Position numbers and translations under genes: made by a program. The notes below the pieces were generated by a model, which had not been told where the DNA came from, ran no database searches, and was given only the letters and a program-made list of their open reading frames with translations. 8,495 bases of DNA from the NCBI GenBank assembly GCA_017437705.1, contig JAFRYJ010000118.1, positions 1-8,495 of the forward strand, written 5' to 3'. This DNA is from Lachnospiraceae bacterium. Its GTDB lineage: Bacteria; Bacillota_A; Clostridia; Lachnospirales; Lachnospiraceae. Of this stretch, positions 1 to 6,731 are shown piece by piece (the stretch's first letter is position 1; every line of letters begins with the position of its first letter).

Positions 1-1
1 C

Positions 2-1207
2 AAAAACTCCAACATCAATCTCGAGGAGTTCATGAAGAACTTCGAGTTCGTGGATATGGGCGATCTCATGGGCATGCAGAATTTCGCGATCCCCGAGTCC
101 CAGAAGATAAAGAAGAGGAATGAAGGCGAGAAGCCGGAGATCGACCTTAAGAAGGTGCCTGCGCCCCACATCATAAAGGCTCAGCTGGACGAGTACGTTA
201 TCGGGCAGGATCACGCCAAGAAAGCCATTTCCGTTGCGGTATACAATCATTACAAAAGAGTGGCCACCAATACCCAGAAGGAGATCGAGATCGACAAGTC
301 GAACATCCTTATGATCGGCCCCACGGGCTGCGGAAAGACCTATCTCGTAAAGGTCCTGGCAAGGCTTCTGGACGTGCCCCTGGCCGTATCCGACGCCACC
401 GCGTTAACGGAAGCCGGATACATAGGCGACGATATAGAGAGCGTCATCTCAAAGCTCCTTGCGGCGGCGGACAATGATGTGGACAGGGCCGAGACAGGCA
501 TCGTTTTCATAGACGAGATCGACAAGATAGCCAAGAAGGAGGGCACCACCACCCGTGATGTCAACGGGGAATCGGTGCAGCAGGGCCTTCTGAAGCTGCT
601 GGAGGGCAGCGTGGTGGAGGTGCCGGTGGGCGCCACCAACAAGAACGCCATGGTACCCATGACGGAGATCGACACCACGAACATCCTGTTTATCTGCGGA
701 GGCGCATTCCCGGATCTGGAGAATGTAATAAAGGAGAGGCTCAACAGAAGGAGCTCCATGGGCTTCGAGTCGGACCTTAAGGATAAATACGACAAGGACA
801 CGGACATCCTTTCAAAGGTGACCATGGACGATCTGAGGAAATACGGCCTCATACCGGAATTCATAGGCAGGCTGCCGGTGGTGTTCACGCTGCAGGGCCT
901 GGACAGGGACGCCCTGGTGCGCATCCTTACGGAGCCGAAGAACGCCATTTTAAAGCAGTACAAGAAGCTTATGGAGCTGGACGGCGTAAAACTTGAGTTC
1001 GAGGAGGACGCTCTTTACGCCATAGCCGACAGGGCTATCGAAAAGGGAACGGGAGCCAGGGCACTGCGGTCCATCATAGAGGAATTCATGCTGGACATCA
1101 TGTACGAGACGCCCAAGGACGAGAACATCGGCACCGTTACCATTACCAGGGATTATATCGAGGGCAAAGGCGGCCCCGGTATTAAATTAAAAGGTGTAGA
1201 AGGATAA
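2..1207 (+). CDS. clpX: ATP-dependent Clp protease ATP-binding subunit ClpX (5' end outside window)
   Basis: AAA+ unfoldase that feeds proteins into the ClpP peptidase in the cytoplasm. The reading frame is open to the left edge, so the true start and the usual N-terminal zinc-binding domain lie upstream. The ATG at 32 is the first in view, but its GAGGAG is only 3 bases away and it lies inside a Met-rich linker, so I treat it as internal. Numbering from that Met: the ClpX-type AAA+ core begins near 45; Walker A GPTGCGKT at 96-103 (Cys where Ser is usual); pore-1 loop GYIG at 129-132; Walker B with FIDEID at 159-164; sensor-2 GTGAR at 339-343; the C-terminal small domain runs to the end. The ClpP-docking IGF loop appears as MGF at 243-245, so ClpP partnership is likely. 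The RKH pore loop is replaced by NKN at 203-205. HslU is excluded because ClpX-type motifs run throughout. The next gene follows after 15 bases. Family certain; full length unknown. Confidence 0.93.
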   Translation, partial: KNSNINLEEFMKNFEFVDMGDLMGMQNFAIPESQKIKKRNEGEKPEIDLKKVPAPHIIKAQLDEYVIGQDHAKKAISVAVYNHYKRVATNTQKEIEIDKSNILMIGPTGCGKTYLVKVLARLLDVPLAVSDATALTEAGYIGDDIESVISKLLAAADNDVDRAETGIVFIDEIDKIAKKEGTTTRDVNGESVQQGLLKLLEGSVVEVPVGATNKNAMVPMTEIDTTNILFICGGAFPDLENVIKERLNRRSSMGFESDLKDKYDKDTDILSKVTMDDLRKYGLIPEFIGRLPVVFTLQGLDRDALVRILTEPKNAILKQYKKLMELDGVKLEFEEDALYAIADRAIEKGTGARALRSIIEEFMLDIMYETPKDENIGTVTITRDYIEGKGGPGIKLKGVEG

Positions 1208-1225
1208 GGAGGGTATGCTGAATTG
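1207..1225 (+). promoter_or_regulatory. Ribosome binding site and TTG start of the M18 aminopeptidase
   Basis: AAGGAGGG begins at the last base of the clpX stop codon, followed by an out-of-frame ATG at 1215 and the in-frame TTG at 1223. It decides the start because no ATG or GTG in the correct frame lies between the clpX stop and residue 26 of the protein. Confidence 0.7.
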
Positions 1226-2626
1226 GCTGACAAAAAGCTTACTTTCGAGTTTGAAAGTGCCTGGAAGAAGCTGGGCAAAAGGAACTACAAAAAGATCATG
1301 AGCTTTGCGGAGGATTACAGGAAATTCCTCAACGGCGCAAAGACCGAGAGGGAATGCGTTTCCGTAATGACGGAGATCTTTAAGGCAAACGGCTTTAAGG
1401 AGCTGGAAGATGCAAAGACGCTTAAGACCGGAGACAGGGTCTATAAGGTGATCAAGAACAAGGGCCTGGTTGCGGCGGTCATGGGTGAGAGACCCGTAAC
1501 CGACGGCATGAACATCCTTGGAGCCCACATAGACTCGCCCAGGACGGACTTAAAGCCCCTGCCGATGTACGAAGCGGACAGCATGGCCTTCCTGAAGACT
1601 CATTATTACGGCGGGATAAAGAAGCATCAGTTCACCACCATTCCGCTCTCAATGCACGGCGTAATCTACAATGAAAAGGGCGAGAAGCTGACGATATCCA
1701 TCGGCGAGGATCCGGGAGATCCGGTCTTCACCATAACGGAGATACTTGTTCATCTTTCCGACGATCAGATGCAGAGAAAGCCTGCCCAGATGGTAAAGGG
1801 CGAGGAGATGAACGTTCTTTTCGCCGGCATGCCCATCGATGATGAAGACGAAAAGAACAAGGTCAAAGCGGCTGCGCTGAAGCTTTTATACGATAAATAC
1901 GGCATCACGGAAAAGGATTTCGTTACGGCGGAGATAGAGATGGTACCGGCCTTCAAGGCTGTCGATGTCGGCATCGACAAGTCCTTTATAGGCGGATACG
2001 GACAGGACGACAGGGTATGTGCATACACGGAGCTCCGGGCCCTTCTGGATCTGAAGGATCCGGAGATCACGGCCATTGCCTGCTTCACTGACAAGGAGGA
2101 GACCGGCTCCGGCAGCAGTACGGGAGCCACGTCAAGGCTTTACGAGAACGTACTGGCTGAGATCCTTTACAAGTCCGTAAAGGATGCCAACGACCTGGAC
2201 TTCAGGACGGCCCTTGCAAACACGAAGATGATCTCTTCCGACGTTACGTCTGCCTTTGAGCCCAATTACAAGGGCGAGGCTTTCGACAAGCTCAACTGCA
2301 CATATGCAGGTTCGGGCGTAGGCATACTCAAATACACCGGAGCAAGAGGGAAATACAGCTGCAACGATGCGTCGGGAGAATTCTTCCACGAGGTTGTATC
2401 TGTTTTTGATAAAGGAAAGGTGCCCTGGCAGACGGGAGAGCTGGGAGCCATCGACGTAGGCGGAGGCGGTACCATCGCGGTATACATGGCCCAGCTGGGT
2501 CTCGACGTCATCGATTGCGGCGTGCCCGTGCTGTCCATGCATTCACCTTTCGAGATAACGAGCAAGGCTGATATTTTCAGTGCATATCTGGGGTTCCTGT
2601 CATTTATTCAGAAATGCGGGAGATAA
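1223..2626 (+). CDS. apeA: M18 family metallo-aminopeptidase (aminopeptidase 1 type)
   Basis: Cytoplasmic zinc aminopeptidase that removes N-terminal residues from peptides, probably finishing off peptides released by proteases such as ClpXP. The 467-residue chain matches the clostridial M18 'type 1' length. Metal-site motifs are present in family order: H102 (AHIDSP), the bridging D262 (GQDDR), catalytic E292 and ligand E293 (DKEETGS), D340 (SSD) and H440 (SMHSPFE). A Gly-rich stretch lies near 413-416. The start is TTG at 1223, 10 bases after GGAGG at 1208-1212; upstream in-frame codons give no start before the clpX stop, and the next in-frame Met is residue 26. An out-of-frame ATG at 1215 is too close to the ribosome binding site and opens only 28 codons. 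Signal peptide and membrane segments are absent. Family assignment is firm; the symbol rests on length and motif style, and the substrate is not readable. Confidence 0.93.
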   Translation: MADKKLTFEFESAWKKLGKRNYKKIMSFAEDYRKFLNGAKTERECVSVMTEIFKANGFKELEDAKTLKTGDRVYKVIKNKGLVAAVMGERPVTDGMNILGAHIDSPRTDLKPLPMYEADSMAFLKTHYYGGIKKHQFTTIPLSMHGVIYNEKGEKLTISIGEDPGDPVFTITEILVHLSDDQMQRKPAQMVKGEEMNVLFAGMPIDDEDEKNKVKAAALKLLYDKYGITEKDFVTAEIEMVPAFKAVDVGIDKSFIGGYGQDDRVCAYTELRALLDLKDPEITAIACFTDKEETGSGSSTGATSRLYENVLAEILYKSVKDANDLDFRTALANTKMISSDVTSAFEPNYKGEAFDKLNCTYAGSGVGILKYTGARGKYSCNDASGEFFHEVVSVFDKGKVPWQTGELGAIDVGGGGTIAVYMAQLGLDVIDCGVPVLSMHSPFEITSKADIFSAYLGFLSFIQKCGR

Positions 2627-2630
2627 AGAT

Positions 2631-2648
2631 AAGGAGGGATGGAATTTG
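2631..2648 (+). promoter_or_regulatory. Ribosome binding site and TTG start of transketolase N-subunit
   Basis: AAGGAGGG at 2631-2638 is followed by TTG at 2646-2648. It places the start 66 bases downstream of the longest possible open frame and leaves a 19-base gap after the M18 stop. The same layout, strong ribosome binding site then out-of-frame ATG then TTG, occurs at the M18 gene. Confidence 0.7.
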
Positions 2649-3467
2649 ACAACAGAAGAGCTTAAAAAAGCCGCGGCCGAGGTCAGGAAGGATATCGTAA
2701 CTGCCACTCATGCGGCAAAGTCCGGGCATCCGGGCGGATCCCTTTCAAGCGCAGATATCGTAACATATCTGTATTTTGAAGAGATGAATATCGATCCTAA
2801 GGATCCCGGCAAGGAAGACAGAGACAGGTTCGTGCTGTCCAAGGGCCACTGCGCGCCCGTTCTTTACGGCGTACTGGCGGAGAAGGGCTATTTCCCCAAG
2901 GACTGGCTCCTTACGCTCCGTCATATGGGATCGCACCTGCAGGGTCATCCCGACCTGAAGAAGACCCCCGGCGTTGACATGTCCGCAGGTTCCCTGGGAC
3001 AGGGCATATCCGTAGCGGTAGGCATGGCGCTTTCCGCAAAGCTTCAGGGCAAGGACTACAGAGTTTACACGCTCCTCGGTGACGGCGAGTGCCAGGAGGG
3101 CCAGGTCTGGGAGGCAATGATGTACGCCGGCCACAGAAAGCTGGATAATCTCTGCATCATCATCGACAACAACAATCTTCAGATAGACGGCGACATAAGG
3201 AACATCTGCTCGCCTCATCCCCTGGATGAAAAGGCGAAAGCCTTCAACTGCCATCCCGTTGTTATAGAGGACGGCAACGACATGGATCAGATCCGTGCTG
3301 CGTTCAAGGAAGCCAGGGAGACAAAGGGCTGTCCTACGGTGATAATCGCACGCACCCTTAAGGGCAAGGGCGTATCATTTATGGAAGGACAGGCATCATG
3401 GCACGGCAAGGCGCCCAACGATGAGCAGTATGCTCAGGCAATGAAAGAACTTGAGGAGGTGCAGTGA
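2646..3467 (+). CDS. tkt: Transketolase, N-terminal (thiamine diphosphate-binding) subunit
   Basis: First half of a split transketolase, which moves two-carbon ketol units between sugar phosphates in the non-oxidative pentose phosphate pathway. The 273 residues from TTG 2646 hold only the thiamine diphosphate-binding domain. The family histidines sit in SGHPGGS (H28), SKGHCAP (H68) and SWHGKAPND (H253). The cofactor motif runs from GDGECQEGQ at 145-153 to DNNN at 174-177. The open frame extends back into the M18 gene, but TTG 2646 is preferred: AAGGAGGG at 2631-2638 lies just upstream with 8 bases between GGAGG and the start, and the protein then begins TTEELKK, as relatives do. An out-of-frame ATG at 2639 opens only eight codons. 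The stop overlaps the next ATG by one base (TGATG), implying coupled translation with the C-terminal subunit, without which it should be inactive. 1-deoxyxylulose-5-phosphate synthase is a single, longer chain and does not fit. Confidence 0.95.
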   Translation: MTTEELKKAAAEVRKDIVTATHAAKSGHPGGSLSSADIVTYLYFEEMNIDPKDPGKEDRDRFVLSKGHCAPVLYGVLAEKGYFPKDWLLTLRHMGSHLQGHPDLKKTPGVDMSAGSLGQGISVAVGMALSAKLQGKDYRVYTLLGDGECQEGQVWEAMMYAGHRKLDNLCIIIDNNNLQIDGDIRNICSPHPLDEKAKAFNCHPVVIEDGNDMDQIRAAFKEARETKGCPTVIIARTLKGKGVSFMEGQASWHGKAPNDEQYAQAMKELEEVQ

Positions 3468-4417
3468 TGGCAGACGAGATCAAAAAAATAGCTACAAGAG
3501 AATCCTACGGCAACGCCCTCAAGGCTCTGGGCGAGGAGCACGATGATGTTTTCGTTCTCGACGCAGATCTTGCCGGCGCAACGAAGACCGGCGTTTTCCA
3601 GAAGGCATTTCCCGAGAGGCACATCGACGTCGGCATTGCAGAGTGCAACATGATGGGCATCGCAGCGGGCATCTCACTTACAGGCGGCGTACCCTTTGCC
3701 AGCACCTTCGCAATGTTTGCGGCAGGCAGGGCCTTCGACCAGGTAAGGAATTCCATCGGCTATCCTCATCTTAACGTTAAGATCGGCGCTACCCACGCCG
3801 GCATTTCCGTAGGCGAGGACGGAGCGACCCATCAGTGCAACGAGGATCTGGGCCTTATGAGGACCATCCCCGGCATGACGGTGATCGTGCCTGCAGACGA
3901 CACCTCCGCAAAGGCGGCGGTAAAGGCTGCATACGAGATGAACGGCCCCGTTTACATGAGATTCGGCAGGGCTGCCGTTCCCGTTATCTACGATCCCGAG
4001 ACCTTCAGGTTCGAGATCGGCAAGGGCATCGTTGTACGTGAAGGATCGGACGTTACGATCATCGGCACCGGCCTTACGGTATCCACGGCCCTTGATGCTG
4101 CGGATATCCTTGCGGAGCAGGGCATCAGCGCTGAAGTCATCGACATGCATACGATCAAGCCTCTGGACGAGGATCTTATCGTGGCATCCGCAAAGAAGAC
4201 CGGCAAGGTGGTCATCGCAGAGGAGCACAACGTAATGTGCGGCCTGGGTGATGCGGTATGCTCGGTGCTTTCGCAGAAGTATCCCGTAAAGGCCCTCAAG
4301 CTGGGCGTTAATGATGTATTCGGCTCATCCGCACCCGCAGGCGAGCTTATCGCGGCCTTCGGCCTTGACGGCAAGGGCATCGCAAAGAGCACGCTGGAGT
4401 TTGTAAAAGCCGAGTGA
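3467..4417 (+). CDS. tkt: Transketolase, C-terminal (pyrimidine-binding plus C-terminal domain) subunit
   Basis: Second half of the split transketolase. The 316-residue chain has the pyrimidine-binding domain at about 8-175, with the activating glutamate E59 in GIAECNM and the active-site segment GISVGEDGATHQ at 112-123. The transketolase C-terminal domain covers about 190-316. ATG 3467 overlaps the N-subunit stop by one base, and GGAGG at 3455-3459 sits 7 bases before it; a GTG one codon earlier (3464) would leave only 4 bases and is less likely. The two chains together equal a complete transketolase of about 590 residues. The active site should form between the domains of the two subunits, so both genes are needed. 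A pyruvate dehydrogenase E1-beta-like protein is the main alternative, but the neighbouring N-subunit with transketolase motifs decides the call. Confidence 0.95.
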   Translation: MADEIKKIATRESYGNALKALGEEHDDVFVLDADLAGATKTGVFQKAFPERHIDVGIAECNMMGIAAGISLTGGVPFASTFAMFAAGRAFDQVRNSIGYPHLNVKIGATHAGISVGEDGATHQCNEDLGLMRTIPGMTVIVPADDTSAKAAVKAAYEMNGPVYMRFGRAAVPVIYDPETFRFEIGKGIVVREGSDVTIIGTGLTVSTALDAADILAEQGISAEVIDMHTIKPLDEDLIVASAKKTGKVVIAEEHNVMCGLGDAVCSVLSQKYPVKALKLGVNDVFGSSAPAGELIAAFGLDGKGIAKSTLEFVKAE

Positions 4418-4448
4418 TCGGCAAATAAATCCTATCCGAGGATCCGAC

Positions 4449-5846
4449 ATGGAAAAGATAACCTTAGATGATATCGTAAAAGCAACAGGCGGAAAGCTGC
4501 TGGGCGGCAGCGGGAGCACGGAGATAGACTATGTGAGCATAGACTCCAGGGACATCAGGGAGAACACGCTGTTCGTGCCCATCGTGGGCGAGAACGTGGA
4601 TGCTCACAAATTCATACCCGATGTGTTCGAAAAGGGTGCGGCAGCATCATTTACGGCGCAGGAGGATGTCGCGGATGCGGAGCATGCTCTCATTCTCGTG
4701 GACGATACCGGCAGGGCGCTGATAAGGCTGGCCGCATGGTACAGGAGGCTTTTCCCCATCCCCGTTGTGGGCATCACCGGCAGCGTGGGAAAGACGTCTA
4801 CAAAGGAATTCGTGGCAGAGGCCCTTACGCCGGGATATAAGGTAATGCGCACCAAGGGCAACTTCAATTCCCAGATCGGCGTGCCCTTAACGGTGTTCAA
4901 TATCGAAAAAGGACATGATATCGCCGTGGTGGAGATGGGCATCTCCGACTTCGGCGAGATGGACGACCTGGTTGACGTGGCGGCTCCCGAATGCGCGGCC
5001 GTCACCAATATCGGCGTAGCCCATATCCTCAACTTCAAAGAGCTTAAGAATACGCTTTCGGAGAAGCTTCGGATAACCAGGGACTTCGGCCCGGAGAATA
5101 CGGTGTTCCTTAACGGAAACGATCCGCTCTTAAAGGACGCGGTCCCCAACGGGAACGTTAAGTATTACGGCATCGGTGAAGAAGAAAGATTCGATGTGTT
5201 CGCCACGGACCTGTCCATAAAGAACGGACAGCAGAGCTACACCTTCAACATGAGGACGGATGAGGGCATCAGGTCCGTGCCCGTAACGCTGAAGCTTTTC
5301 GGCGAGCACTATGTGCTTGATTCCATGACCGGCATCGCCATAGCGGTGAAATACGGCATACCCATGGAGGCTGCGGCGAAGGCCGTTTCCGGATACGCCG
5401 GACTGCCCGGAAGGCAGAACATAGTGAAGCTGGGTAACGACATCACAGTCATAGACGATACCTACAACGCCAGCCCGGATTCCATAAAGAGCGGTATCAG
5501 GGCCCTTAAGTCTCTGGAAATAAAGGGCCGCAGGATAGCCGTTCTGGCGGATGTGCTGGAGCTGGGCGACGGATCCTACGATCTTCATTACGAAGTGGGG
5601 AAATGGATCGCGGAGCATCCGGTGGATATGGTATTTGCCACCGGAAACGAGACAAAGGCTTTGTGCGAGGCCTTAGCGGGATCAACGGTTCCCGCCGCAC
5701 ATAACGACACGAATAACGATACCTTCAATGCTGTCGTGGATTACCTGCAGGATGGGGACGCGCTGCTGGTAAAGGGGTCCCACGGCATGCATCAGGAGGA
5801 GATCGTTAATAAATTAAAGGAAAGGTTTGGAACCGGGAATGTTTAA
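4449..5846 (+). CDS. murF: UDP-N-acetylmuramoyl-tripeptide--D-alanyl-D-alanine ligase MurF
   Basis: Cytoplasmic Mur ligase that uses ATP to add D-Ala-D-Ala to UDP-MurNAc-tripeptide, the last step of the soluble peptidoglycan precursor. At 465 residues it has the usual three domains: an N-terminal UDP-substrate domain (about 1-100, with SIDSRDI at 30-36); the central ATPase domain with P-loop GITGSVGKTSTKE at 108-120 and TKGNFNSQIGVP at 135-146; and the C-terminal domain with GLPGRQ at 318-323, IDDTYNASPDS at 335-345, LADVLELGD at 366-374 with H380 after it, and LVKGSHGMHQE at 440-450. The NFNSQIG and DDTYNA motifs separate it from MurC, MurD and MurE. Start ATG 4449 has GAGGA 6 bases upstream. 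The gap to transketolase is 31 bases, the longest in the gene set, with no terminator seen. It lies away from other cell-wall genes. Its last bases overlap the next gene. Confidence 0.95.
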   Translation: MEKITLDDIVKATGGKLLGGSGSTEIDYVSIDSRDIRENTLFVPIVGENVDAHKFIPDVFEKGAAASFTAQEDVADAEHALILVDDTGRALIRLAAWYRRLFPIPVVGITGSVGKTSTKEFVAEALTPGYKVMRTKGNFNSQIGVPLTVFNIEKGHDIAVVEMGISDFGEMDDLVDVAAPECAAVTNIGVAHILNFKELKNTLSEKLRITRDFGPENTVFLNGNDPLLKDAVPNGNVKYYGIGEEERFDVFATDLSIKNGQQSYTFNMRTDEGIRSVPVTLKLFGEHYVLDSMTGIAIAVKYGIPMEAAAKAVSGYAGLPGRQNIVKLGNDITVIDDTYNASPDSIKSGIRALKSLEIKGRRIAVLADVLELGDGSYDLHYEVGKWIAEHPVDMVFATGNETKALCEALAGSTVPAAHNDTNNDTFNAVVDYLQDGDALLVKGSHGMHQEEIVNKLKERFGTGNV

Positions 5847-6717
5847 GATCACTTACAAAAAGATGCTGACCGACACCATCTTCATGATGAAGGTCCGCGC
5901 AAAGAAGATCGCAGAAGCCTGCGAGCCCGGCCAGTTTGTCATCGTCATCGCCGATGATACGGGAGAGAGGATCCCCCTCACTATCTGTGATGTCAACAAG
6001 AAGGCCGGAACGATCACAATTGTGGTGCAGATAGTCGGAGCTTCCACAAAGAAAATGTCCCTTATGGAAAAGGGCGACAGCTTCAGGGATTTCGTAGGTC
6101 CCCTCGGAAGGCCTTCGGACCTTATAGAGCTTAAGAAGTCCGAACTGAAGAAAAAGAAGATCCTCTTCATCGCCGGCGGCGTCGGCGCCGCGCCTGTTTA
6201 TATGCAGGTGAAATGGCTCCACGACAACGGCATCGACTGTGATGTCATCATGGGTGCGAGGAACAAGAGTCTCATCATCCTTGAGAGCATGATGAAGAAG
6301 GCCTGCAAAAACCTTTATGTATGCACCGATGACGGATCATACGGCATCCACGGTCTCGTAACGGACCAGCTTAAGACCCTTTACGAGCAGGGCGTAAGAT
6401 ATGATCACTGCGTAGCCATCGGCCCCATGATAATGATGAAGTTTGCGTGCCTCCTCACGAAAGATCTGGGCATACCCACGATCGTCAGCATGAATCCCAT
6501 CATGGTGGACGGCACGGGCATGTGCGGAGCCTGCAGGATAATGGTAGGCGGCGAGGTGAAATTCGCCTGTGTTGACGGTCCCGAATTCGACGGTCACCTG
6601 GTAGATTTCGATCTTGCCATGAAGAGAAGCCGTCAGTATCAGACCCAGGAGGGCAGAGCGATGCTCGCCCTTGAAGAGGGAGATACGCACCACGGCGGAT
6701 GCGGAAATTGTGATTAA
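5839..6717 (+). CDS. nfnA: Ferredoxin:NADP+ oxidoreductase small subunit NfnA (FAD/NAD(H)-binding, [2Fe-2S])
   Basis: Small subunit of the NfnAB flavoprotein complex, which in anaerobes couples NADH and reduced ferredoxin to NADPH by electron bifurcation. The 292 residues show a ferredoxin-reductase fold: FAD motif RIPLTI at 44-49, nucleotide motif GGVGAAP at 113-119, then a C-terminal [2Fe-2S] site with D224 and C229, C232 and C244 (DGTGMCGACR and FACVDGPEFD). One Asp plus three Cys matches the ligand set known for NfnA. The tail adds HHGGCGNCD with C288 and C291. ATG 5839 gives the family-typical MFKI start and overlaps the murF stop by 8 bases. A TTG at 5827 would add four residues and lies nearer AAAGGA, so it remains possible. 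PyrK of dihydroorotate dehydrogenase is a relative, but the adjacent nfnB favours Nfn. A sulfide dehydrogenase subunit role cannot be excluded. Confidence 0.87.
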   Translation: MFKITYKKMLTDTIFMMKVRAKKIAEACEPGQFVIVIADDTGERIPLTICDVNKKAGTITIVVQIVGASTKKMSLMEKGDSFRDFVGPLGRPSDLIELKKSELKKKKILFIAGGVGAAPVYMQVKWLHDNGIDCDVIMGARNKSLIILESMMKKACKNLYVCTDDGSYGIHGLVTDQLKTLYEQGVRYDHCVAIGPMIMMKFACLLTKDLGIPTIVSMNPIMVDGTGMCGACRIMVGGEVKFACVDGPEFDGHLVDFDLAMKRSRQYQTQEGRAMLALEEGDTHHGGCGNCD

Positions 6718-6731
6718 GGAGGGTCCCGGAT

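Noticed and set aside
340..963. A 207-codon minus-strand ORF opposite clpX
   Set aside because: It is a Ser/Arg/Thr-rich antisense translation of the conserved ATPase region and has no sign of being a gene.
1215..1301. A 28-codon ORF starting at the ATG just after the ribosome binding site of the M18 gene
   Set aside because: The ATG is only 2 bases from GGAGG, and the peptide has no membrane segment or known small-protein pattern. It is kept only as a possible decoy start.
2580..2645. An upstream extension of the transketolase N-subunit beginning inside the M18 gene
   Set aside because: The extra 22 residues are unlike any transketolase N-terminus and have no ribosome binding site, whereas TTG 2646 has a strong one at normal distance.
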